Translations under genes and position numbers: made by a program
Origin: Marinoscillum sp. 108
GTDB lineage: Bacteria > Bacteroidota > Bacteroidia > Cytophagales > Cyclobacteriaceae
DNA length: 64,000 bases
NCBI RefSeq assembly: GCF_902506655.1
Contig: NZ_LR734808.1
Coordinates: forward strand, 1,054,001-1,118,000
Reading direction: 5' to 3'
The notes under the pieces: model-generated
The model's database searches: none
Told to the model about the DNA's origin: nothing
What the model saw: the letters and a program-made list of their open reading frames with translations, nothing else
In this document: positions 34,669 to 43,106 of the stretch, in pieces
How the letters are laid out: each line of letters opens with the position of its first letter
How positions within the stretch are numbered: the stretch's first letter is position 1

Positions 34669-35390
34669 TGCGCATCGCACTGATAGGATATGGTAAAATG
34701 GGCAAGTCCATTGAACAAATTGCCAGAACAAGAGGTCACCAAATCAGCTACATCATAGATCAGGACAACCACTCGGACATCCAGAAGATATCACCTGACA
34801 ATACGGACATAGCCATCGAGTTCTCTCAGCCTTCCTCAGCTTTTGACAACATCACCACCCTCCTTTCCAACAAGGTAAAAACAATGGCCGGTACCACAGG
34901 CTGGCTGGATCGATACGATGAAGTGAAAGCGCTTTGTACTGAGACCAACGGTACGTTCCTGTATGCTTCCAATTATAGTGTCGGCGTGAATTTATTCTTC
35001 GAGCTCAACGAATGGCTGGCTAAGAAAATGAGCCAACTCGAAGATTTTGTGCCGGAAATGGTGGAAATACATCACACAGAGAAAAAAGATGCTCCCAGTG
35101 GAACAGCAATTACCCTGGCAGAAGGCATCCAAAAAAACGACCCTTCCGTAAAAAAATGGGTTAACGAGTCTTCTGAAGATCATCATACCCTAGGCATCAT
35201 CTCCAAAAGAGAAGCCAACGTACCAGGCACTCATACGGTCACCTATCGATCACCTCTGGAAACGATCGAAATCACTCACGTAGCACATGATCGTAAAGTT
35301 TTTGCCGAAGGTGTAATAAAAGTAGCTGAGTGGGCAACTAACCAGACCGGAATCTTATCAATTAGAGGGTTTTTAAACAATCAATCATAA
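34668..35390 (+). CDS. dapB: 4-hydroxy-tetrahydrodipicolinate reductase
   Basis: NAD(P)H-dependent step of lysine and diaminopimelate synthesis. The protein is 240 residues, short for DapB but in the range I expect for Bacteroidota. It has the nucleotide-binding IALIGYGKMGKSIEQIA, the GTTGWLDRYDEV loop, ASNYSVGVNLFFELNE, and the substrate motif EIHHTEKKDAPSGTAITLAE with the catalytic His and Lys. It is translationally coupled to the DUF5683 gene and immediately followed by lepB. Confidence 0.96.
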   Translation: MRIALIGYGKMGKSIEQIARTRGHQISYIIDQDNHSDIQKISPDNTDIAIEFSQPSSAFDNITTLLSNKVKTMAGTTGWLDRYDEVKALCTETNGTFLYASNYSVGVNLFFELNEWLAKKMSQLEDFVPEMVEIHHTEKKDAPSGTAITLAEGIQKNDPSVKKWVNESSEDHHTLGIISKREANVPGTHTVTYRSPLETIEITHVAHDRKVFAEGVIKVAEWATNQTGILSIRGFLNNQS

Positions 35391-36851
35391 ATGTATCTCA
35401 ACGACTTTAGCCTGTCATTCACTCTGATCCTCGTTATCGGATGGTACTTACTTCAATCAATTGCTTATTACAAGTTTTTTGAAAAAGCCGGGCAACCCTC
35501 CTGGATTGGTTTTGTGCCTTTTTACAACTACTATGTGCACCTGCAAATCATCGGAAGGCCTGTATGGTGGCTGTTCCTGCTTTTTGTACCTGTAGTTAAT
35601 TTCTTTATTGCACTCACTATTCACCTGGACCTACTCAAGTCCTTTGGCAGGTACTCATACAAAGACCAATCCCTTGGCGTGATCTTCGCGCCTATTTACA
35701 TGGTTTACATTGCATTTAGCAGTGCCAGCTATGAGGGCAAGGCCACCGAAATGCCCAAGAGGGTGCGCACTGTCGGTCAGGAATGGTTTGAAGCAATCGT
35801 ATTTGCGGTTTTTGCGGCCACTTTTATCCGATGGATTTTCATGGAAGCCTATGTGATCCCCACTCCATCTATGGAACGATCCCTTTTGGTGGGAGATTTT
35901 CTTTTCGTAAGTAAGATCAACTACGGCCCAAGAACACCGAAAACACCCCTTCAGATACCTCTCACACACGCCAAAATTTGGGGTACAGAAATTCCATCCT
36001 ACATAGAAGCGATTGAACTCCCTCAGTTCAGACTCCCCTCTTTAGGGAAAGTAGAGCGTAATGACGTGGTAGTATTCAACTATCCTGTCAATGACACTTA
36101 CAACAGACGTCCGGATGGTGATTTTCATCCTCTTGACTTGAAAACACACTATATCAAGCGTTGCGTGGCCATTCCTGGTGACGAAATAGAGGTTAAAACA
36201 GGCCAGGTATACATCAACGGGGAGAAAGGAACGGATCCTGAAATGATGCAACACAAATACTTTGTAGAAACAGATCAGGTGATCAGAGACCGGGTATTCA
36301 GCAACTACAATATTTGGGAATATGGCCCTGCCGTAACTCCGGAAGGCAAAAAAGGGTATGTGGTGCTTACCACAAAGTCTGAAGCTGAGCAGCTTGTACA
36401 GCTGGATTTTGTAAAATCTGCAGAACCCATGTTTATGAATAAGGAAAATGCAGAGCCGAGAATTTTTCCAAACTCCACATATTTTCCATGGAATGCAGAC
36501 AATTTTGGGCCACTGACAATACCCGGGCGAGGGTTTACCATACAGGTAGATGAATACACTCTGGCCAAATATGGATCTACCATCGAGGACTACGAAGATC
36601 TGGAGGACGTTGTAATTGAGGTAGACAAACTCATCATTGGAGGCCAGGAGGTGTCAGAATATACCTTTACCAAAGATTATTACTTCATGATGGGTGACAA
36701 CCGTCACAACTCAGAAGACTCCCGTTATTGGGGCTTTGTACCTGAAGACAATGTAGTGGGTGAAGCTTCGTTCATTTGGATGTCCATGGATGAAAAAGGG
36801 TCATTCCTGAGCAAGATCAGATGGAACAGACTGTTCAATGTGATAGAATAA
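35391..36851 (+). CDS. lepB: Signal peptidase I with N-terminal membrane extension
   Basis: Cleaves signal peptides at the outer face of the inner membrane. At 486 residues it is much longer than typical SPase I. Residues 1-115 form an extra membrane module (helices about 10-30, 55-78 and 95-112, with GQPSWIGFVPFYNYYVHL, resembling DUF5684). The S26 domain follows an anchor helix (about 133-152). The catalytic Ser160 is in TPSMERSLLVGD and Lys256 in HYIKRCVAIPGD. A large insert lies between there and the C-terminal box GDNRHNSEDSRYWG. It starts directly after the dapB stop, ending the parAB-DUF5683-dapB-lepB run. Confidence 0.95.
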   Translation: MYLNDFSLSFTLILVIGWYLLQSIAYYKFFEKAGQPSWIGFVPFYNYYVHLQIIGRPVWWLFLLFVPVVNFFIALTIHLDLLKSFGRYSYKDQSLGVIFAPIYMVYIAFSSASYEGKATEMPKRVRTVGQEWFEAIVFAVFAATFIRWIFMEAYVIPTPSMERSLLVGDFLFVSKINYGPRTPKTPLQIPLTHAKIWGTEIPSYIEAIELPQFRLPSLGKVERNDVVVFNYPVNDTYNRRPDGDFHPLDLKTHYIKRCVAIPGDEIEVKTGQVYINGEKGTDPEMMQHKYFVETDQVIRDRVFSNYNIWEYGPAVTPEGKKGYVVLTTKSEAEQLVQLDFVKSAEPMFMNKENAEPRIFPNSTYFPWNADNFGPLTIPGRGFTIQVDEYTLAKYGSTIEDYEDLEDVVIEVDKLIIGGQEVSEYTFTKDYYFMMGDNRHNSEDSRYWGFVPEDNVVGEASFIWMSMDEKGSFLSKIRWNRLFNVIE

Positions 36852-36890
36852 TAATGCGCTGAGGTGTTTTAATTAACAAAAGATACTGCG

Positions 36891-36898
36891 TAGGTTTG
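36891..36898 (+). promoter_or_regulatory. -7 element before the cation/proton antiporter gene
   Basis: TAGGTTTG fits TAnnTTTG exactly, with GTTTT about 20 bases upstream (36866-36870) as a weak -33 element. The antiporter start is 62 bases downstream. Confidence 0.4.
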
Positions 36899-36960
36899 GC
36901 TCTTGTGTTATCTTAGGACCTCTTCTCAAGGTCTTGTGGAGAGTACCCTAAACAAATGAT

Positions 36961-38817
36961 ATGCTCGAACTAGCTAGTATTTTTGTGCTCGGTATTTTTG
37001 CTCAGTGGTTGGCCTGGAAAATCAAGCAGCCGGCTATTCTACCGTTAATATTAATTGGTTTAGCCATTGGGCCAATAGCTACTCTGTTTACAGCGGATGG
37101 CAGCAAGCTGATAGACGGGGATGCCATCTTCAGTGGTGATCTGCTTTTCTCATTCGTTTCTATCGCAGTTGGGGTGATCCTGTTCGAGGGCGGACTTACT
37201 CTTAACCTCAAAGAAATCAGGAGTCTGGCTGGCACCGTCAGAAACCTGCTCATTATAGGAGCATTGATCACCTTCATTGGAGGCGGCGTATCTGCCCATT
37301 TCATCATGGGTCTAAGCTGGCAAATGTCCTTTCTATTCGGGGCGCTCATTATCGTATCGGGCCCCACCGTGGTGATTCCTATTCTCAGAAATGTACGCCC
37401 CAATACCAACGTAAACACAGTACTCAAATGGGAAGGCATTCTGATCGATCCGCTAGGTGCATTGATCGCGGTGTTGATGTACGAATTCATTCTCTCCTCA
37501 AAGCATGGTGTTGACTATCCTATGGAAGTCTTCCAGGATTTCTTCATCACCATATCAGCCGGGATTGTATCTGGTGGACTCGGAGCGTTCTTCCTCTATT
37601 CGCTTATCAAAAACAATGCATTGCCCGGCTACCTCCAAAATGTATTCACATTGGCACTGGTCATTTTCACCTTTGCCATATCGGAGATGATTCACGCTGA
37701 AGCGGGTCTGATGGCCGCCACTGTCATGGGAATTGCTCTGGCCAATGTGAAACTCGAAGAGCTTAAAAAAATACTTTCCTTCAAAGAAGACATCAGCGTA
37801 ATCCTTATTTCAGTCCTTTTCATCCTGCTCTCTTCCAGAATAGACATCATTCAGATAGAAAAATTAGGTTGGGAAAGCCTGATCCTCTTCTTGATCATCA
37901 TACTGATTGTAAGACCTATCGGTGTTTTACTAAGCACTATAGGTTCTCACCTCAACTGGAGAGAGATCGTCTTCATCTCATGGATCGGCCCCAAGGGGAT
38001 CGTGGCAGCGGCCGTAGCATCTCTCTTTTCTCTCGATCTGATCAAAGGTGACACCCACATTGACCCAAAAGAAGCAGAACTACTCCTGCCCCTGGTATTT
38101 CTTATTATTGTGGGAACCGTGGTGCTGCAGGGTTCTTCTGCCAAATACGTGGCTTCCCTGCTTGGTGTAAAGCGTGCAGAACCCAAGGGTATTTTGATTG
38201 TGGGTGCTAATGAATTGGCACGTAAAATTGCTCAGGTCATTAAAGACCATGGCACCTATGTACTACTGGTAGACACCTCTGCTCCGAGTATCAAAGAAGC
38301 CAAAAAAGCGGGACTGAAAACCCTGCAATCCAATATTCTCTCTGATCAAATCTTTGATGAAATTGACCTATCGAAAATAGGTAAACTGGTGGCCATGACT
38401 TCTAACTCCGGACTTAATGACCTGGCTTGCACCTGGTTTGAAAAGGAACTGGGTGAGACCAATGTTTTCAGGCTCGCAAGTAAGGAAGAAGCGGACAACA
38501 CCAACCTCCCGCTGCCCAAAAATGTGCTATTCAATGCGCGGGTGGACTTTGTCACACTCGTACAGTTGATCAGAGTGAAAAATCCATTCTCTGAAATATC
38601 TTTCGAAAGTCAGTCTGAGTATGAGGGTTTCAGAAGTAAGTTCGCAACAGGGATGATTCCTTTATTTTTATCAGGAGAGGGAGACGAGTTTCAGATCATT
38701 ACAGGCTACACCAGCAAAACAGATAAACTTACCTCATTGGTGTATGTAAAGAAGCCCAACTTCGATTCAGAAACCGTCCCTGATGACGATCAGGATGTGG
38801 AGTACATCCAGTCGTAG
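36961..38817 (+). CDS. CPA1-type cation:proton antiporter with TrkA-N domain
   Basis: A 618-residue inner-membrane antiporter. The membrane part (about 1-400, twelve or more helices) has FSFVSIAVGVILFEGGLTLNL, the SGPTVVIPILRNVRP helix break, and KWEGILIDPLGAL with the acidic residues used in ion exchange. The cytoplasmic part (about 412-530) is a Rossmann regulatory domain (GILIVGANELARKIAQVIKDHG), followed by a C-terminal TrkA-C-like segment. It probably exchanges Na+ or K+ for H+ under nucleotide control. It is a single-gene unit after lepB. Confidence 0.9.
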   Translation: MLELASIFVLGIFAQWLAWKIKQPAILPLILIGLAIGPIATLFTADGSKLIDGDAIFSGDLLFSFVSIAVGVILFEGGLTLNLKEIRSLAGTVRNLLIIGALITFIGGGVSAHFIMGLSWQMSFLFGALIIVSGPTVVIPILRNVRPNTNVNTVLKWEGILIDPLGALIAVLMYEFILSSKHGVDYPMEVFQDFFITISAGIVSGGLGAFFLYSLIKNNALPGYLQNVFTLALVIFTFAISEMIHAEAGLMAATVMGIALANVKLEELKKILSFKEDISVILISVLFILLSSRIDIIQIEKLGWESLILFLIIILIVRPIGVLLSTIGSHLNWREIVFISWIGPKGIVAAAVASLFSLDLIKGDTHIDPKEAELLLPLVFLIIVGTVVLQGSSAKYVASLLGVKRAEPKGILIVGANELARKIAQVIKDHGTYVLLVDTSAPSIKEAKKAGLKTLQSNILSDQIFDEIDLSKIGKLVAMTSNSGLNDLACTWFEKELGETNVFRLASKEEADNTNLPLPKNVLFNARVDFVTLVQLIRVKNPFSEISFESQSEYEGFRSKFATGMIPLFLSGEGDEFQIITGYTSKTDKLTSLVYVKKPNFDSETVPDDDQDVEYIQS

Positions 38818-38822
38818 CTCAG

Positions 38823-38966
38823 TTATTGGATGGGAACGGGAGTTAGCAAGTACGCTATCAACCTGATCAGCATAATCATTCCAACGATAAATCCCACGAG
38901 CATCATGCATCCCGGTAGTGTGTTTTTTCTTTCCCGACGCCCCTCGAGATGATCGTAGTAACTCAT
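38823..38966 (-). CDS. Small membrane protein (47 residues) coupled to ung
   Basis: A very short frame: ATG at 38966, TAA at 38825-38823. The product starts MSYYDHLEGRRERKN, a charged cytoplasmic head, followed by one hydrophobic helix (CMMLVGFIVGMIMLIRLIAYLL) and a short tail. The start lies two bases beyond the ung stop on the same strand, so the two are almost certainly co-transcribed. The positively charged head followed by one helix fits a real small inner-membrane protein. I do not recognise a family and know of no function. Confidence 0.6.
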   Translation of the reverse strand: MSYYDHLEGRRERKNTLPGCMMLVGFIVGMIMLIRLIAYLLTPVPIQ

Positions 38967-38967
38967 A

Positions 38968-39630
38968 TCACCAATTTATAGATTCCTTTCCATTTTTAAG
39001 CAAATAATTATTCGCTTTTGAGAACGGTTTACTACCAAAAAATCCCCGATGAGCGGAAAACGGTGAAGGGTGTGGGGATTTGATCACAAAATGCTTCTGA
39101 GAATCTATGATTTCGCCTTTCCGCTGCGCATATGCCCCCCACAAAATAAAGACCAAGCCGTCTTTTTTTTCTGAGAGTAAACGGATCACAGCGTCCGTAA
39201 ACTCCTCCCAGCCTTTGTTTTGATGAGATCCCGGCTGGTGAGCCCTGACAGTCAGAGTAGCGTTCAATAACAGAATGCCCTGCTGAGCCCATCGTTCCAG
39301 GCTTCCGTGTGATGGGATTTCGTTTCCGAGATCTCCTTTCAGCTCTTTGAAAATATTGACCAGTGATGGAGGCATAGGCATCCCCTCTCGCACCGAGAAA
39401 CAAAGTCCGTTGGCCTGGCCGGGACCATGATAAGGATCCTGCCCTATTATCACTACCCGGGTATCTTCCACAGGACAAAGATCAAAGGCATTAAAAATCT
39501 GCCCTCCAGGTGGATAAATGGTATGTTTTTGATACTCTTCTTTTACAAACCCGGTAAGTTCCTTGAAATAACCCTTGTCAAATTCTCCTTCTAATAATGA
39601 CTTCCATGAAGGTCCTATTTTTACATTCAT
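38968..39630 (-). CDS. ung: Uracil-DNA glycosylase, family 1
   Basis: Removes uracil from DNA and so starts base excision repair. The protein is 220 residues. It has the catalytic water-activating motif VVIIGQDPYHGPGQANGLCFSV (about residues 58-78), the uracil-binding region LLLNATLTVRAHQPGSH, and the DNA-intercalating loop SPHPSPFSAHRGFFGSKPF near the C-terminus. Divergent from apaG, with a 79-base gap. A tiny membrane-protein gene follows directly. Confidence 0.97.
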   Translation of the reverse strand: MNVKIGPSWKSLLEGEFDKGYFKELTGFVKEEYQKHTIYPPGGQIFNAFDLCPVEDTRVVIIGQDPYHGPGQANGLCFSVREGMPMPPSLVNIFKELKGDLGNEIPSHGSLERWAQQGILLLNATLTVRAHQPGSHQNKGWEEFTDAVIRLLSEKKDGLVFILWGAYAQRKGEIIDSQKHFVIKSPHPSPFSAHRGFFGSKPFSKANNYLLKNGKESINW

Positions 39631-39672
39631 ATGTCTATCTGAAAACTTTCTTTTGATTGATAGTAAATTAAA

Positions 39673-39695
39673 AGAGAAATCTTATAAATTTCTCT
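39673..39695 (+). promoter_or_regulatory. Hairpin in the ung-apaG divergent region
   Basis: AGAGAAAT (39673-39680) pairs with ATTTCTCT (39688-39695) around the loop CTTATAA, ending 14 bases before the apaG start. It could be an apaG leader stem or an operator. No U-tract follows, so it is not a terminator. Confidence 0.35.
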
Positions 39696-39709
39696 CCGAA
39701 AACAAAGCA

Positions 39710-40096
39710 ATGACTACTGATACCACAAAAGGAATAAAGGTAACGGTTGATACCGAATATCAGCAGGAATACTCCAATCCCGTACAGCGTCATTATGTAT
39801 TCACCTATCAGATCACGATAGAAAATCTAAGTGATAAAACCATTCAACTGCTCTCCAGGCACTGGGACATCATAGATCTTACCTTCCCCAAAAGAGAAGT
39901 AGAAGGTGAAGGAGTGGTGGGAAAACAACCCATTCTGGAGCCTGGCCAAATGCACCAATACGTTTCCGGTTGTAACCTAAAATCTGGTTTTGGGAAAATG
40001 TATGGACATTACACCATGGAGCGCCTGGTAGATGGCAAACGATTCAAAGTGAATATTCCTGAATTTGAAATGGTCGTTCCATTCAAATTGAACTGA
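39710..40096 (+). CDS. apaG: ApaG family protein
   Basis: A 128-residue fibronectin-type-III-like beta sandwich protein. The motifs are TKGIKVTVDTEYQQEYSNPVQRHYVFTYQITIENLSD, RHWDIIDL and the glycine-rich VEGEGVVGKQPILEPGQMHQYVSGC, all typical of ApaG. The family has been linked to Co2+/Mg2+ homeostasis through genetics, but its biochemical role is unclear. The ATG at 39710 (MTTDTTKG) matches family length; the frame extends upstream to 39575 across the divergent gap. A methyltransferase gene begins four bases after the stop. Confidence 0.94.
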   Translation: MTTDTTKGIKVTVDTEYQQEYSNPVQRHYVFTYQITIENLSDKTIQLLSRHWDIIDLTFPKREVEGEGVVGKQPILEPGQMHQYVSGCNLKSGFGKMYGHYTMERLVDGKRFKVNIPEFEMVVPFKLN

Positions 40097-40100
40097 CCAC

Positions 40101-40868
40101 TTGGCTTCCCCATTTTTTACTTTCAAAGAATATCTGAAATACAGATCTGTATCACTTAATGCCCATGATCTGCACTCCCCTTTTGTCTTTGAGCTGTACA
40201 ATGAAGTCATACGAAAAAGAGCAAAAACACAAGAATCAGCACTCCGGAAGCTCCGTCAAAAAATCACCAGATCTGACCTCACCGTTGATTTTCAGGATCC
40301 AAAAACAGGAGAAGATCATCGATCCACCGTGAAAAAACTATCACGAAGAGTAGCCTCCAGCCACTCCTTTTCTTATTTCCTCTTCAAGCTGATCAACCAT
40401 CAAAAGTATCATACCGTATTGGAGGCTGGCACATCCATAGGGTTGAACACCCTGTATATGTCTCAATCAGTGGCCAGTAGTGTATGGACACTGGAAGGCT
40501 CTCCCCAAATTGCCAATATCGCTAAAAGGCATTTCGAAAAGTTGGGCCTCTCCGATATTCATCAGGTCATTGGTGATGTCAGAGACACTTTTGTATCAAC
40601 CCTCAGTGAATCACAGCCAGCTTTGATTTTCCTGGACGCAGATCACCGATCAGACACCATCGCATTCTACCTCGATGCCATCAGGAAACATTCACCCGGC
40701 ACTCAGTGCATCATTGTTCATGATATCTATTGGTCTCAGGACATGAAAAACAGCTGGAGCGCCATCGTCAAAAATCCGGCATATCCTCTCACGATTGACA
40801 TCTTCCAGGCCGGAATTATATTCCCACACCATCCCATCAAAAAGCAGCACTTTGTATTGAAGTTTTAA
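40101..40868 (+). CDS. SAM-dependent class I methyltransferase
   Basis: A 255-residue soluble protein with a Rossmann methyltransferase fold. The SAM loop is HTVLEAGTSIGLNTLYMSQS (about 112-131), the acidic post-I strand is SVWTLEGSP, and motif IV is ALIFLDADHRSDTIAFYLDAI, resembling O-methyltransferases. An N-terminal helical part (SLNAHDLHSPFVFELYNEVI) is typical of a Bacteroidota subgroup. The start is a TTG at 40101, four bases after the apaG stop. The substrate is unknown. Confidence 0.82.
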   Translation: MASPFFTFKEYLKYRSVSLNAHDLHSPFVFELYNEVIRKRAKTQESALRKLRQKITRSDLTVDFQDPKTGEDHRSTVKKLSRRVASSHSFSYFLFKLINHQKYHTVLEAGTSIGLNTLYMSQSVASSVWTLEGSPQIANIAKRHFEKLGLSDIHQVIGDVRDTFVSTLSESQPALIFLDADHRSDTIAFYLDAIRKHSPGTQCIIVHDIYWSQDMKNSWSAIVKNPAYPLTIDIFQAGIIFPHHPIKKQHFVLKF

Positions 40869-40905
40869 GGACTTCAAGAGATTATTATTTTCGGCCCTAT
40901 TCGTC

Positions 40906-40913
40906 TATTTTTG
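40906..40913 (+). promoter_or_regulatory. -7 element before the coiled-coil gene
   Basis: TATTTTTG matches TAnnTTTG, 22 bases before the ATG at 40935. A clear -33 TTTG was not seen at the right distance. Confidence 0.35.
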
Positions 40914-40934
40914 CGTGCAAATCAAAAAACAGCG

Positions 40935-41861
40935 ATGGAAGTACAAAACGAAAACAGCACCCCACAGAGCAATCCGAAACCAAAAGACAGAACCGCCCTA
41001 TTCATCGGGTTGATTGTGGCCTTGCTAGGGGTCCTGATATTTTTATACTACACCAATGATACCCTCGAAAAAGAGAAAGAGGCCCAGGCCCTGGAGCTCA
41101 ACAAAACGCTGCTGCAACTGGACAGCATCTCCAGCCAACTGGATAGCAAAATCCTGACCATCTCCCAGCTTGGAGGGGAAATAGACACACTATTGAAAAT
41201 CAAGCAACAGCTGGAAACAGAAAAGAAGCAACTCCTGACTAACCAGAGCAGACAAAAAGACCTCATGGCCTCACTCAAAGATCGGGTGGATGGCTACCAG
41301 GAGCTATTATTGGCCAAGGATGTGGAAATAGAAGAATTAAAGAAGCTCAACGAAGAACTGCTCACCGAGAACGTGGAGCTGAAAACAGAAAAGCAACAGC
41401 TGAACGAATCCATTCAGGAAATCAACAAGGCCAAAGAAGAATTGGCCGATAAAGTGGCCTTTGCTTCAAGGCTCAAAGTGGAAGGCCTCAAAGTGTTTGC
41501 GGTAAGTGATGGAGGGAAAGAGCGTGAAGGCGAGTTCAGAAGCCGACAGGTGGACCAGTTAAAAATCACCTTTACTGTAGCTGATAACAAAGTGGCTCCT
41601 ATAGAAGGTAAAGACCTGTTGGTGAGAATCATAGCTCCAGATGGCAATGTGCTTTTTGATGTAACGAGAGGCTCAGGGTCTTTTATATTTGAGGGTCGGG
41701 AGCTGTTCTACTCTGCCAAACAAGAGATTCTCTACGACAAAAACAGCCAGTTGGTGACTGTTTTTTATAAAAAAGGAAGCGAATACGCCACGGGCAGTTA
41801 TCAAGTGGAAGTCTACACAGATGATTACCTGATGGGTAAGGGGAGCTTTTTGGTGAAATAG
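40935..41861 (+). CDS. Single-pass membrane protein with long coiled coil
   Basis: A 308-residue protein. A short polar N-terminus (MEVQNENSTPQSNPKPK) precedes one transmembrane helix (about 22-42, TALFIGLIVALLGVLIFLYY). A coiled coil follows (about 50-175, heptads with Leu/Ile and many Glu/Lys), and the C-terminal beta domain (about 180-308) includes GKDLLVRIIAPDGNVLFDV. The helix orientation suggests the coil and domain lie in the periplasm. I do not recognise the family. The ATG at 40935 is chosen because the upstream TTG at 40911 falls inside the promoter element. Confidence 0.75.
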   Translation: MEVQNENSTPQSNPKPKDRTALFIGLIVALLGVLIFLYYTNDTLEKEKEAQALELNKTLLQLDSISSQLDSKILTISQLGGEIDTLLKIKQQLETEKKQLLTNQSRQKDLMASLKDRVDGYQELLLAKDVEIEELKKLNEELLTENVELKTEKQQLNESIQEINKAKEELADKVAFASRLKVEGLKVFAVSDGGKEREGEFRSRQVDQLKITFTVADNKVAPIEGKDLLVRIIAPDGNVLFDVTRGSGSFIFEGRELFYSAKQEILYDKNSQLVTVFYKKGSEYATGSYQVEVYTDDYLMGKGSFLVK

Positions 41862-41897
41862 AAAGGCGCTCCACCGGTGACAATTCACCCCTATTCA

Positions 41898-41928
41898 TTG
41901 CGCATTAGTATTTCTTTCCCTACTTTTG
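41898..41928 (+). promoter_or_regulatory. Promoter of the rpsF-rpsR-rplI operon
   Basis: TTG (41898-41900), 20 bases, then TACTTTTG (41921-41928), matching the Bacteroidota consensus. The leader to rpsF is about 30 bases. Confidence 0.7.
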
Positions 41929-41965
41929 CACTTCGAAAAATTTTAGTTATCTATTTAACATTATT

Positions 41966-42325
41966 ATGAAACGAGATTACGAGACAGTATTCATTTTAAC
42001 TCCCGTTTTGTCTGAAGCTCAGATGAAGGATGCTGTCGAAAAATTCAGAGGTGTTTTGAAAGATAGCGGTGCAGAAATTGTAAATGATGAGAATTGGGGT
42101 TTGAAAAAACTTGCCTATCCTATCAATCACAAGAGCACAGGCTTCTATCACCTTTTTGAATTTAAGGCAGAAACATCCGTAATCAACAAGTTGGAGACAG
42201 AGTATAGAAGGGACGAGAAGATCATGCGATTCCTTACCACCGCTCTTGATAAGCACGCTGTGACTTACAATACGCGAAGAAGAAAAGGAGAATTCAACAA
42301 GAAAAAAGAGGAAGTAGCATCATGA
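41966..42325 (+). CDS. rpsF: 30S ribosomal protein S6
   Basis: A 119-residue ribosomal protein that binds 16S rRNA together with S18. The family pattern is [28 protein letters not shown], then [25 protein letters not shown] and a conserved [12 protein letters not shown] helix. The basic C-terminal tail is longer than in E. coli, apart from its variable Glu additions. The last four bases overlap the rpsR start. Confidence 0.97.
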   Translation: MKRDYETVFILTPVLSEAQMKDAVEKFRGVLKDSGAEIVNDENWGLKKLAYPINHKSTGFYHLFEFKAETSVINKLETEYRRDEKIMRFLTTALDKHAVTYNTRRRKGEFNKKKEEVAS

Positions 42326-42573
42326 CACTACAGAACGAACCGATCAACAGAGAGCAGAAAAAAGACAAATACTGCCGATTCAAGAAAAGTGGCATCAAAT
42401 ACATCGACTACAAGAATCCTGATTTCTTGCTAGCTTTTGTAAATGAGCAGGGTAAACTTCTTCCAAGAAGAATTACCGGAACAAGTCTGAAGTACCAAAG
42501 AAAGGTTTCTCAGGCCGTGAAAAGAGCAAGACACCTTGCTTTCTTGCCATATGTTACAGACTCTTTAAAGTAA
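42322..42573 (+). CDS. rpsR: 30S ribosomal protein S18
   Basis: An 83-residue partner of S6. The core [38 protein letters not shown] and [24 protein letters not shown] is standard for S18. No Cys4 zinc-ribbon set is present (only one Cys), so this is the zinc-independent form. It overlaps rpsF by four bases and is followed by rplI after seven. No ssb/priB gene lies between rpsF and rpsR. Confidence 0.97.
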   Translation: MTLQNEPINREQKKDKYCRFKKSGIKYIDYKNPDFLLAFVNEQGKLLPRRITGTSLKYQRKVSQAVKRARHLAFLPYVTDSLK

Positions 42574-42580
42574 TAGTGAG

Positions 42581-43021
42581 ATGGAGATAATATTGAAAGA
42601 CGACGTAAAAGGAGTAGGATACAAAAACGATATCGTGAGCGTAAAGCCAGGATACGGAAGAAACTATCTGATCCCTCAGGGTTTTGCAATCATCGCTAGC
42701 GAAAGCAACAAGAAGATGATCGCTGAGAATGTTAGACAAGCAGCTCACAAAGCTGAGAAGATAAAAAATGACGCTGAAGAAATCGCCAGCAAACTTGGAG
42801 ATCTGAAATTGGAGATCAAAACCAAAGCTGGAGAAAGCGGGAAGATTTTCGGTGCAGTCACTGCCCTACAGGTAGCTGATGCATTGAAGGAAAAGGGATT
42901 TGATATTGACAGAAAGAAAATCAGTCTGGGAAGTATCAAAGAACTTGGAGAGCATACTGCTGTAATCGACCTTCACAAAGCTGTTCATCACGAAATCACT
43001 ATTAGTGTAATCGCTGAATAA
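42581..43021 (+). CDS. rplI: 50S ribosomal protein L9
   Basis: A 146-residue two-domain ribosomal protein at the base of the L1 stalk. The N-terminal domain reads MEIILKDDVKGVGYKNDIVSVKPGYGRNYLIPQGFA. A long connecting helix follows, then the C-terminal domain with GKIFGAVTALQVADAL and KKISLGSIKELGEHTAVIDLH. Last gene of the S6-S18-L9 operon; a terminator follows 22 bases later. Confidence 0.97.
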   Translation: MEIILKDDVKGVGYKNDIVSVKPGYGRNYLIPQGFAIIASESNKKMIAENVRQAAHKAEKIKNDAEEIASKLGDLKLEIKTKAGESGKIFGAVTALQVADALKEKGFDIDRKKISLGSIKELGEHTAVIDLHKAVHHEITISVIAE

Positions 43022-43043
43022 ATACAGTCATTAGAAAACACGG

Positions 43044-43079
43044 AAACCCTGATTTCGAATAGAGATCAGGGTTTTTTTT
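43044..43079 (+). terminator. Intrinsic terminator after rplI
   Basis: AAACCCTGAT (43044-43053) pairs with ATCAGGGTTT (43065-43074) around an 11-base loop, and the 3' arm continues into T8 (43072-43079). Confidence 0.9.
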
Positions 43080-43106
43080 GTTCCTTTCTTCTCTAACTTA
43101 GCTACT

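Noticed and set aside
37002-37490. Minus-strand reading frame of 162 codons inside the antiporter gene
   Set aside because: Antisense to conserved membrane helices; its composition mirrors the complementary codons.
39575-39709. Longer apaG start at 39575
   Set aside because: The added 45 residues overlap ung antisense and are not part of the ApaG family. The ATG at 39710 fits.
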